Origin: JBCCOW01 sp039025855
GTDB taxonomy: Bacteria > Planctomycetota > Phycisphaerae > Phycisphaerales > Phycisphaeraceae
Reading direction: 5' to 3'
DNA: 9,387 nucleotides
NCBI GenBank assembly: GCA_039025855.1
Contig: JBCCNL010000089.1
Span: forward strand, 1-9,387
A program made the position numbers and the translations under genes. Positions 1 through 6,177 of this stretch are shown piece by piece. The notes beneath the pieces were generated by a model. The model was given only the letters and a program-made list of their open reading frames with translations. It did not search any database and was not told the origin of the DNA. Every line of letters starts with the position of its first letter. The first letter of the stretch is position 1.

Positions 1-822
<822 letters not shown>

Positions 823-836
823 GGGGGGTCCTTCAG

Positions 837-871
837 AGTGCGGGATGGGGAGTGCGGAGTGCGGAAGCGGG
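837..871. repeat. Heptamer-periodic repeat in the atpD leader
   Basis: AGTGCGG occurs at 837-843, 851-857 and 858-864. The intervening and following 7-mers (GATGGGG at 844-850, AAGCGGG at 865-871) keep the same 7-bp register. The block lies between the candidate atpD transcription start and its ribosome binding site. It is a short degenerate array and could be slippage-derived filler. Confidence 0.6.
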
Positions 872-899
872 TTGATGGAGGAGCGATCCGCAGTCGCTG

Positions 900-928
900 A
901 GGGTAGCGGAAGGGGGGGTGGGTGCCAA
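900..928 (-). promoter_or_regulatory. Candidate atpD promoter
   Basis: On the minus strand TTGGCA (complement of 923-928) lies 17 bp from TACCCT (complement of 900-905). This fits a sigma-70-type promoter with a good -35 and a weak -10. Transcription would begin near 893 and give an untranslated leader of about 70 nt before the atpD start at 822. It is based on motif match only. Confidence 0.4.
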
Positions 929-943
929 ATTGAAACGTGTCGC

Positions 944-971
944 TTGCAGATATATCGCTAAGCGATATATT
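944..971 (+). promoter_or_regulatory. Candidate padR promoter, possibly giving a leaderless mRNA
   Basis: TATATT at 966-971 is a good -10 and ends six bases before the ATG at 978. A start site seven or so bases downstream of it would fall on the start codon itself. TTGCAG at 944-949 is a weak -35 with a 16-bp spacer. TTGAAA at 930-935 is a better -35, but pairs only with TATATC at 951-956 at a short 15-bp spacing. No Shine-Dalgarno sequence precedes ATG 978, which agrees with the leaderless reading. Confidence 0.5.
950..970. promoter_or_regulatory. 21-bp palindromic operator for the PadR-family regulator
   Basis: The sequence is a perfect inverted repeat: ATATATCGCT, one central A, then AGCGATATAT. 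It is the only AT-rich block in this G-rich spacer, overlaps the candidate -10 and ends seven bases before the regulator's start codon. PadR-family dimers bind such palindromes and often repress their own gene. Autoregulation is therefore the natural reading. It lies 22 bp upstream of the candidate atpD -35, so an effect on atpD is conceivable but not shown. Confidence 0.8.
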
Positions 972-977
972 GGCGGC

Positions 978-1337
978 ATGGCCAAGCTGGACGACCAAGC
1001 CCGACGCGACCTGTTCCGGGGGAGCCTGGACACAATGGTGCTGGCGGTGCTGGTGGACGGGCCGCAGTACGGGTATGCGATCCAGAAGAAGGTGCGGGAG
1101 GCGTCGGGGCAGAAGGTGGCGGCGGGGTCGCTGTACCCGCTGCTGCACCGCTTGGAGGTCGAGGGGCTGGTGACGCCGCAGTGGGAAGAGGGCAAGGGCC
1201 GGCCGCGGAAGTGGTACGCGTTGACGCCTGCGGGTCAGTCGAGGCTGAGGAGTCAGGCGGCGGATTGGCAGGCGTATCTGGCGCGGCTGCAGGGGTTGAT
1301 TCTGCCGGCGCTGCGTCGGGTGGCGACGCAGGGCTGA
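978..1337 (+). CDS. PadR-family transcriptional regulator
   Basis: A 119-residue winged-helix DNA-binding protein of the short PadR type. Residues 12-86 form the domain: GSLDTMVLAVL (helix 1), GPQYGYAI (turn, 28-35), AAGSLYPLLHRLEVEGLV (recognition helix, 48-65), and the wing with GRPRKWYALTPAG at 74-86. A C-terminal helix (87-115) would serve dimerisation. ATG 978 is chosen because the operator palindrome lies directly upstream. An in-frame GTG at 918 would add 20 residues, but it would place the palindrome inside the coding sequence. Downstream lie two membrane proteins with HAAS/DUF1700-like N-terminal domains, the class of protein usually encoded beside PadR regulators, so the three likely form one regulatory unit. 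It is likely autoregulated through the 950-970 site. The ligand or signal is not recognisable. Confidence 0.93.
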   Translation: MAKLDDQARRDLFRGSLDTMVLAVLVDGPQYGYAIQKKVREASGQKVAAGSLYPLLHRLEVEGLVTPQWEEGKGRPRKWYALTPAGQSRLRSQAADWQAYLARLQGLILPALRRVATQG

Positions 1338-1351
1338 GCCGTTGGCGGCGA

Positions 1352-1416
1352 GCGAGCCGGCCCGTGTCGGGCCGGGCAGATTGCGGGTGGGGGCGGGGCG
1401 ACACGCCCCGGCTCGC
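1352..1416. repeat. 18-bp-arm inverted repeat with two alternative hairpins
   Basis: Positions 1352-1369 pair with 1399-1416 at 16 of 18 positions; only a central CC/CC pair mismatches. The same bases can instead form two smaller perfect hairpins: 1357-1364 with 1368-1375 (8 bp, loop TGT) and 1394-1400 with 1404-1410 (7 bp, loop ACA). The two triloops are complementary to each other. No T-tract follows, so it is not a classical intrinsic terminator. It lies between the padR-type gene (stop 1337) and the next start (1446). It could act as an attenuator, RNA processing site or protein-binding cruciform. Structure is read by eye, without folding energies. Confidence 0.7.
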
Positions 1417-1445
1417 CAGAATGTTTCACTTACCGGAGTGTGCAG

Positions 1446-1567
1446 ATGCCCGAAGCCGAGTTTGAAGCGTATCTGGCGGAGATGGCTGAGCGTCTGGGGC
1501 TGTCGCCGGACGAGCGGGCCGCGATCGCTGACGAGCTGCGGGACCACCTCGAGAGCCGGCTGACAGA
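1446..1567 (+). repeat. Paralogous HAAS-coding repeat, copy 1
   Basis: The first 120 or so bases of this gene closely match those starting at 2102. Both begin ATGCC[C/T]GAAGCCGAGTT and share the stretches encoding EFE.YLA.MA, LSP, GELRDHLESRL-type residues, with a GGAG seven bases before each ATG. This indicates tandem duplication of the N-terminal domain followed by attachment of different periplasmic domains, or loss of different parts. Confidence 0.75.
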
Positions 1568-2099
1568 ACTCACCGTGCGGGGGTTGGATCGGGAGTTGGC
1601 GGTTCGCCGGGCGTTGGCGGAGTTTGGCGGGGCCAAGCGTTTGGCGGATCGGTTCGCACGGGTGAGGGCCAAGGCGTTGTATGGGCAGGCCCGTCGGCGT
1701 TCACGGCGGTGGTTTGCGGCGGCGGCGGTCTACGGGTTGCTGTTGCACGGCGTGCTGCTCTGGGTGTGGTGGGGTGCGGCGTCATCGTCCGGGCCGGGGC
1801 CGACCGTGGTGAGCCCGGCGAGCCCGGTGACGCCTCCGGCCGAGGAGGTCGCGGCGGGTGATGTGCTGAGGGTGGGGGTGTTCGAGTTGGTGGCGGTGGG
1901 GCACGAGTATGTGGCGGAGGTGCGGGTGGACGAGCACGGGTTCATCCAGGTGCCGGCGATCGGGCGGATGAGGGTGGCGGGGCGGTCGTTGCAAGAGGTG
2001 CATTGGATGCTGGCCGGGGCGTGTGCGCGGCTGAGCCTGTCCGCCCCGGCGATCACGGTGGAACGCGTAGCCGTAGAAACCACCTTCAACGGAGCGTAA
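1446..2099 (+). CDS. HAAS/DUF1700-like membrane protein with a Wza-type polysaccharide-export (PES) domain
   Basis: A 217-residue protein. Residues 1-70 are helical and match the HAAS/permease-prefix type, with LSPDERAAIADELRDHLESR at 19-38 and LAVRRALAEFGG at 51-62. These domains accompany PadR regulators and are thought to act as cytoplasmic signal-coupling parts. A basic stretch (RRRSRRW, 83-89) leads into one membrane helix (about 90-112). A Pro/Ser linker (115-133) follows, then a periplasmic domain at 136-208: GDVLRVGVFE, VRVDEHGFIQVPAIGRMRVAG, SLQEVHWML and AITVERV. This is the pattern of the Poly_export domain of Wza/KpsD proteins. There is no lipoprotein signal and no SLBB domain after it. 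The ATG at 1446 follows GGAG by seven bases. The stop overlaps the next gene's binding site region, with 2 nt between the genes. Topology is cytoplasm-in by the positive-inside rule. It could be a sensor of polysaccharide or exporter rather than an exporter. Confidence 0.85.
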   Translation: MPEAEFEAYLAEMAERLGLSPDERAAIADELRDHLESRLTELTVRGLDRELAVRRALAEFGGAKRLADRFARVRAKALYGQARRRSRRWFAAAAVYGLLLHGVLLWVWWGAASSSGPGPTVVSPASPVTPPAEEVAAGDVLRVGVFELVAVGHEYVAEVRVDEHGFIQVPAIGRMRVAGRSLQEVHWMLAGACARLSLSAPAITVERVAVETTFNGA

Positions 2100-2101
2100 C
2101 G

Positions 2102-2223
2102 ATGCCTGAAGCCGAGTTTGAGACGTATCTGGCGGCGATGGCGAAGTTGTTGCGGCTCTCGCCGAAGCAGCGGGACGCGATCGCGGGGGAGCTGCGCGAT
2201 CACCTGGAGAGCCGGCTGGCGGA
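2102..2223 (+). repeat. Paralogous HAAS-coding repeat, copy 2
   Basis: This is the second copy of the repeat at 1446-1567. The N-terminal ten residues of the two proteins differ at one position (MPEAEFE[A/T]YL), and LRDHLESRL at 31-39 is identical in both. Similarity fades after about residue 70, where the membrane helices and periplasmic domains are unrelated. Confidence 0.75.
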
Positions 2224-3586
2224 GCTGCAGGAGCTGGGGGTCGAACGGGACGAGGCGGTGCGGCGGGCGCTGGATGAGTTCGGTGATATGGCGGTGTTGA
2301 GTGACGACCTGGCGCGGCCACAGCGCGATCTGAAAAGGAGACGATTGATGCAGACCTCATTCGCAACGGCGGCGTTGGCGGCGATTGCGGTGTTGATCAC
2401 GACGAGCTTGCTGCCGAGTAGTAACCCGGCGTCGGTGCCGCCGGCGAACGCGGACAAGGCGGAGGCGTCTGAAGCCGCAGCCGCCGGGGGGATCGGTGAA
2501 GTGGTGGCGGAGGGTGGGGTGTCGGTGAAGCAGACGCCGGGCCAGGCGGACGGGGTGGTGATTGAAGCGGACCGGGTCACGGTGAAGGGAGTGCCGGCCA
2601 CGGCCACGGCTGTGCCGGAGCGGAAGGGCGGGTTTGTTTATGTGCTTGGCCAGACGCGTCGGCCGGGGGCGTACACGGTGCCCGCCGATGGTGCGTTGAC
2701 GTTGCCGCAACTGCTGGCCAGCATGGGGGGCTTGCCGGAGGGGGTGGATGGCGAAGGGCTGGTGGTGGAGGTGGTGCGGGCGTTGCGTGAGTTCAAGCCG
2801 GCGAAAGCGACCATCCGCGTGCGCTACCCCGACGCGATCCGTGCGACGGGGCTTTATTTGGCTCCGAATGACTTGGTGCAAATCAAGCCGGCATCGGAGC
2901 CGGCGTTGGAGTACGAGCCGGAGGTCTTGATCGTGGACATGAACACGATCGTGCCGTTCCTGATCGATGAGCCCGAGCGGGCGAACGAGATGATCCACTC
3001 GGACTGGTGGCGTGATCGGCAGATGGAGCTGGCCCAGCACGTGAGCGGGGTGCTGATCGGGTTGGGGTACGAGGACCGGGTGCGGAGTGTGGATGTGTGG
3101 ATGGGGGTGCTGACGATCACGGGGAGCCCCGAAGCGTTGGCGGCGGCGGAGCGGTATCTGGATCAGATGCGGGAGACGCTGAAGCGGCGGTCGGCAGACA
3201 AGCGGGAGGCGTCACGGCTGCCGATCGACGCGGTGCTGGAGCCGATCGATCGGGAGATCGCGGGGCTGGAACGGAGTGCCCGGGCGTTGAACGACGCGTT
3301 GATGCAGTTGGGCGGGCCGTTCCAGGAGGATCATCCGACGACGCAGCGCATCCGGGCTCGGGTGGATGAGATCCGCAAGCGTGTGGCGGCCCTGCACGAG
3401 CGGCGGGCGGAGCTGATCCTCCAGGCGACCGATGGGGCCAGGGTAGGGGCAGCACGCGACGAGTTGTTGCGGCGCATGATGGAGTGGGAGTTTAAGAACC
3501 GGAAGTCTGGGTACGAAATGCCACGGCCGGCGTGGTGGCCGGCTGGTGGGTATTCGGGTTTCGGTCTGACGCGACCGGCCGAGTAA
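2102..3586 (+). CDS. HAAS/DUF1700-like membrane protein with SLBB-like domain and C-terminal coiled coil
   Basis: A 494-residue protein. A HAAS-like helical domain (1-70) is followed by a basic KRRR patch (79-81 region) and one membrane helix (about 83-104). A low-complexity linker (105-175) leads to an SLBB-like domain at 177-264: FVYVLGQTRRPGAYTVP, LTLPQLLASMGGL and LYLAPNDLVQIKP, as found after the PES domain in Wza-type exporters. Residues 274-358 resemble the alpha/beta repeat seen in planctomycete secretin-like proteins (VLIVDMNTIVPFL... then VLTITGSPEALAAAERYLDQMRE). Residues 375-440 are predicted coiled coil with QEDHPTTQRIRARVDEI, recalling the conserved HP motif of Wzc/GumC chain-length proteins. 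The tail (471-494) is Trp/Gly/Pro-rich. ATG 2102 follows GGAG by seven bases; the upstream gene ends at 2099, so the two are surely translated together. An in-frame second start may exist at 2348. Domain calls after 270 are tentative. Confidence 0.83.
   Translation: MPEAEFETYLAAMAKLLRLSPKQRDAIAGELRDHLESRLAELQELGVERDEAVRRALDEFGDMAVLSDDLARPQRDLKRRRLMQTSFATAALAAIAVLITTSLLPSSNPASVPPANADKAEASEAAAAGGIGEVVAEGGVSVKQTPGQADGVVIEADRVTVKGVPATATAVPERKGGFVYVLGQTRRPGAYTVPADGALTLPQLLASMGGLPEGVDGEGLVVEVVRALREFKPAKATIRVRYPDAIRATGLYLAPNDLVQIKPASEPALEYEPEVLIVDMNTIVPFLIDEPERANEMIHSDWWRDRQMELAQHVSGVLIGLGYEDRVRSVDVWMGVLTITGSPEALAAAERYLDQMRETLKRRSADKREASRLPIDAVLEPIDREIAGLERSARALNDALMQLGGPFQEDHPTTQRIRARVDEIRKRVAALHERRAELILQATDGARVGAARDELLRRMMEWEFKNRKSGYEMPRPAWWPAGGYSGFGLTRPAE
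2335..2350 (+). promoter_or_regulatory. Internal ribosome binding site and possible second start (codon 83)
   Basis: AAGGAG at 2335-2340 lies seven bases before an in-frame ATG at 2348-2350, the same spacing as at both upstream starts but a stronger match. The codons that create it are AAA AGG AGA CGA, rare choices in a gene that otherwise uses CGG/CGC/CGT. Initiation here would yield a 412-residue form without the HAAS domain, beginning MQTSFATAALAAIAVL, which could serve as an export signal or anchor. Confidence 0.55.
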
Positions 3587-3618
3587 GCGGCCGGGCTTGT
3601 GTTGCGGGGGGAAGCCGG

Positions 3619-3624
3619 TAGTCT
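3619..3624 (+). promoter_or_regulatory. Candidate -10 element for the 3671 gene
   Basis: TAGTCT lies within GAAGCCGGTAGTCTCGG (3611-3627), which closely resembles GAAGCCGTAGTATCTCGG at 4382-4399 in front of the esterase-ParA gene. A start near 3631 would give a 40-nt leader holding GGGAGG at 3659-3664. No convincing -35 is visible. Confidence 0.35.
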
Positions 3625-3670
3625 CGGGGCAGTGGCTGCTGGTGATTATTTTGAACTCGGGAGGCTTGGC

Positions 3671-4333
3671 ATGCGTGGCTTATGGTTGGGTTTGTTCGCG
3701 GCGGTGTTGATCGGTGGCGTGGCGTGGGGTCAGGATGCGGGCGAGGACCTGATTGCTGACATCGAAGCGGCGGCGGGGGCGGCGGAGGACGAGCCGGCGT
3801 GGTCGCGTCGGATGTATGCGTTGAACGACCTGCTGGAGTTGGCGGAGGCGTCGGGTCACGCGGTGGGAGAGGGCGGGGCGGAAGGGTTTATCCGGGCGGG
3901 GCTGGGGGCGGGGTATTGGGCGAGGCCGAGGCAGCTGCCGACGCCAGAGATGGCGGTGATGGGCCCGGTGATGGTGCTGTGGCACACGCCTGAGGGGCAC
4001 ACGCGGATGGAGGTGTTTCTGCGGGACACGCTGGACTTCATGGCCGACCGGGTGATGGCCCGCGCCCAGCACCCCGCCGACAAGGCCCGGCGGCAGCACC
4101 TGGCGATGCGGGAAGCCTTCATCCCGGCCTACCTCGCGTTCCTAGAGATCGGGCCGCGGATCGAGGCGTATACCCGGATCGCCAACCCCACCGCGGAGCA
4201 GGCCACGCGTATGGAGGACATGAAGGCGGCGTGGCGGGATACGCTGATCCGGCTGGACGGCGCACTGCGTGAGTTCGATAAAGACCTGACCGATCTGGTG
4301 GCGGGCGATGGCGGGCTGCCGTCTTCGGAGTGA
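3671..4333 (+). CDS. Exported protein of unknown function
   Basis: A 220-residue protein I do not recognise. Residues 1-20 form a clear signal peptide: Met-Arg, a hydrophobic core LWLGLFAAVLIGGVA, and a likely cleavage near WG-QD (20/21). The mature part is mainly helical and acidic, with a central Gly-rich stretch (GAEGFIRAGLGAGYW, 69-83). Long amphipathic helices follow at 112-170 and 173-211, with many Arg, Glu and Met residues (LRDTLDFMADRVMARAQ, ATRMEDMKAAWRDTLIRLD). There is no cysteine, membrane helix or known catalytic motif. ATG 3671 is preceded by GGGAGG with a 6-base gap, which decides the start. A possible promoter is at 3619-3624, so the gene may be transcribed both from it and by read-through from the PadR-HAAS genes 84 bp upstream. 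Codon use matches its neighbours. A periplasmic location is inferred from the signal peptide alone. Confidence 0.85.
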   Translation: MRGLWLGLFAAVLIGGVAWGQDAGEDLIADIEAAAGAAEDEPAWSRRMYALNDLLELAEASGHAVGEGGAEGFIRAGLGAGYWARPRQLPTPEMAVMGPVMVLWHTPEGHTRMEVFLRDTLDFMADRVMARAQHPADKARRQHLAMREAFIPAYLAFLEIGPRIEAYTRIANPTAEQATRMEDMKAAWRDTLIRLDGALREFDKDLTDLVAGDGGLPSSE

Positions 4334-4388
4334 GGGTGAGGGGGTGTATTGAGGCGTGGGTGAGCCGGTCGGGCGTGGCGAGAAGCCG

Positions 4389-4394
4389 TAGTAT
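4389..4394 (+). promoter_or_regulatory. Candidate -10 element placing the transcript start at the ATG of the esterase-ParA gene
   Basis: TAGTAT ends seven bases before the ATG at 4402, so transcription would start at or next to the start codon, and no Shine-Dalgarno sequence is present there. This is the same arrangement as in front of the padR-type gene. The -35 region is not recognisable. Confidence 0.42.
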
Positions 4395-4401
4395 CTCGGT
4401 C

Positions 4402-6099
4402 ATGTTGGACCAGATAGAGGTGTATCTGTTAGCGGGGCAGTCGAACATGAACGGGAGCGGGTTGGCGGCCGAGCTGCCGGAGGTGCTGCGGGGGCCGCAC
4501 GGCTCGGCGTGGCTGTATGAGGCGAATCCGGGCGAGGGGGATGCGGGTCGGGTGGTGCGGGAGTGGGGCCCGTTGGAGCCGATCAATGGCGGGTTTGGGC
4601 CGGAGCTGTCGTTTGGGCACACGGTGGCGTCGGGCGGGGCCAAACCGGTGGCGTTGGTGAAGATCGCACGGGGGGGGACGGGGTTGTTCAACGATTGGCG
4701 GCCGACGGAGCCGGGGACGGATTCGTTGACGGACCGGGCGATTGAGATGGCGCGGTCGGCGGTGGAGTGGTTGGTGGAGCAGGGGTATTCACCGCGTTGG
4801 CGGGGGATCGTGTGGTACCAGGGCGAGCGGGACACGCGGGGCGACAACCCGTCGCCTGAGGGGCACGGCGAAAGGCTGCGGGTGTTGATGCAGCGGTTCC
4901 GAGACGAGCTGGCGGGGGGCGAGGTGTTGCCGGCGGTGGCGTTCCGGGTGCACCCGCACAACGGGCCGACGGATAACGCCCCGCACTACCACGCGGTGCG
5001 GGGTGCGATCATGGGCTGGTCGGCGGAGGATCCGGCGGGGGCGTGGGTTGATGTCGATGACCTGAGGTACCCGGATGACCTGCACTTGGACAGCGCGTCG
5101 CTGTTGACGGCGGGGGACCGGGCGGCAGCGGCAATGGCGGGGTTGCTGGCGGCGGTGACGCCAGCCGTAGGGGATGAGCCCATGGGCGAGAGCACAACCG
5201 AAACGCCTTCGGCTCAGCCGGTGGTGTCGAAGCCCGCTGTCGAGCCGACGCCGCAGGCCTCACGCCCTGCACCCTCTGGGGCGCCACGGATTATCGCGCT
5301 AATGAACCAGAAGGGCGGGGTGGGCAAGACCACGACGGCGGTGAACGTCGGGGCGGCGCTCGCGTCGGAGGTCGGCGGGAACCACCGGGTGTTGCTGGTG
5401 GACCTGGACCCGCAGGCGCACCTGACGCTGTCGGTGGGGGTCAATCCGGAGGAGTTGGAGGTGTCGATCTACGACCTGTTGGCGGACGACGACGTGACGG
5501 CGGCCGAGGTGTGCCGGACGGTTGAAGACCGCCCGAACCTGGGGGTGCTGCCGGCCGAGACGAATCTTGCGGGGGTTGAGGCGGAGCTGGCCCCGAAGGT
5601 CATCACGGGCAAGGCCCAGACGACACTGCGGGACAAGACCGCCGACCTGGTGAAACAGTTCGATTATGTGATTATCGATTGCCCGCCGGCGCTGGGGTTG
5701 TTGACGATCAATGCGCTGACGCTGGCGACCGAGGTCGTCGTCCCGATGCAGGCGCACTTCCTGGCGCTGCAGGGGATGACGAAGCTGTTCGAGACGGTGC
5801 AGATGGTGCAGGCGGGTCTGAACCCGGCGCTGCGTGTGTCGGGGGTGGTGCTGTGCATGCACGAGTCGCAGACGCTGCTGGCGGGTGAGGTGATCGGGGA
5901 GGTCGACGGGTTCTTTGCGGAGGCGAAGGATCAGGGCATGCCGTGGTCGGGGGCGGTGGTGTATCAGCCGCCGATCCGCCGGAACATCAAGCTGGCGGAG
6001 GCGCCGAGTTTTGGGCGGTCGGTTTTGAGCTATGCGCCGGAGAGCAACGGGGCGGCGGACTACCTGGCGTTGTCGGCATCGATCGCGGGGCGAAAATAA
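4402..6099 (+). CDS. Fusion protein: SGNH/CE6 (sialate O-acetylesterase-like) domain + ParA/Soj ATPase
   Basis: A 565-residue two-domain protein in one uninterrupted frame. Residues 4-252 are an SGNH-type carbohydrate acetylesterase: the nucleophile block AGQSNM at 11-16 (S14), the conserved core around KIARGGTGLFNDW (87-99), IVWYQGERD at 136-144, and the acid/base block DDLHLDSASLLTAGD at 225-239 (D225/H228), so all expected active-site elements are present. No signal peptide is seen, so it is probably cytoplasmic, unlike most of this family. A Pro/Ser/Thr/Ala linker covers 253-295. Residues 296-565 are a ParA-type ATPase: deviant Walker A KGGVGKTTT (304-312; K304 signature, K309), DLDPQAHLT (334-342), DYVIIDCPPALG (421-432), and the Soj-like IRRNIKLAEAPSFGRSVLSY at 525-544. 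No ParB gene is in the window; the next gene encodes a coiled-coil membrane protein. ATG 4402 is chosen from the -10 element just upstream. An internal start at 5182 could give the ATPase alone. Confidence 0.9.
   Translation: MLDQIEVYLLAGQSNMNGSGLAAELPEVLRGPHGSAWLYEANPGEGDAGRVVREWGPLEPINGGFGPELSFGHTVASGGAKPVALVKIARGGTGLFNDWRPTEPGTDSLTDRAIEMARSAVEWLVEQGYSPRWRGIVWYQGERDTRGDNPSPEGHGERLRVLMQRFRDELAGGEVLPAVAFRVHPHNGPTDNAPHYHAVRGAIMGWSAEDPAGAWVDVDDLRYPDDLHLDSASLLTAGDRAAAAMAGLLAAVTPAVGDEPMGESTTETPSAQPVVSKPAVEPTPQASRPAPSGAPRIIALMNQKGGVGKTTTAVNVGAALASEVGGNHRVLLVDLDPQAHLTLSVGVNPEELEVSIYDLLADDDVTAAEVCRTVEDRPNLGVLPAETNLAGVEAELAPKVITGKAQTTLRDKTADLVKQFDYVIIDCPPALGLLTINALTLATEVVVPMQAHFLALQGMTKLFETVQMVQAGLNPALRVSGVVLCMHESQTLLAGEVIGEVDGFFAEAKDQGMPWSGAVVYQPPIRRNIKLAEAPSFGRSVLSYAPESNGAADYLALSASIAGRK
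5169..5184 (+). promoter_or_regulatory. Possible internal translation start for a ParA-only form
   Basis: AGGGGA (5169-5174) precedes an in-frame ATG at 5182-5184 (codon 261) by seven bases. This lies exactly at the junction of the esterase domain and the linker to the ATPase. Initiation here would give a 305-residue protein, close to the usual ParA length. The match is modest and could be chance in G-rich DNA. Confidence 0.25.
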
Positions 6100-6123
6100 A
6101 TCGGTGGACGGTGGGCCGGGCGG

Positions 6124-6129
6124 TATACT
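6124..6129 (+). promoter_or_regulatory. Candidate -10 element for the coiled-coil membrane protein
   Basis: TATACT lies 25 bp after the ParA stop codon and 48 bp before the ATG at 6178. A start near 6136 would leave a 42-nt leader carrying the AGGGAA binding site at 6165-6170. The -35 side has no good match. The gene may have both its own promoter and read-through from the fusion gene. Confidence 0.4.
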
Positions 6130-6177
6130 CCATTCGTTCACGGGAGAGTCGAGAAAGCACACCCAGGGAATCGAATT

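Noticed and set aside
918..977. Upstream GTG start for the PadR gene
   Set aside because: It would put the promoter and the perfect palindrome inside the coding region; the extra 20 residues match nothing in the family.
1352..1416. Intrinsic terminator after the PadR gene
   Set aside because: Stems are strong but no run of T follows either hairpin, so I report it as a repeat and possible switch only.
4402..6099. Chromosomal parAB segregation locus
   Set aside because: No ParB-like gene and no parS-like inverted repeats are seen near the ATPase, and the partner gene is a membrane protein.
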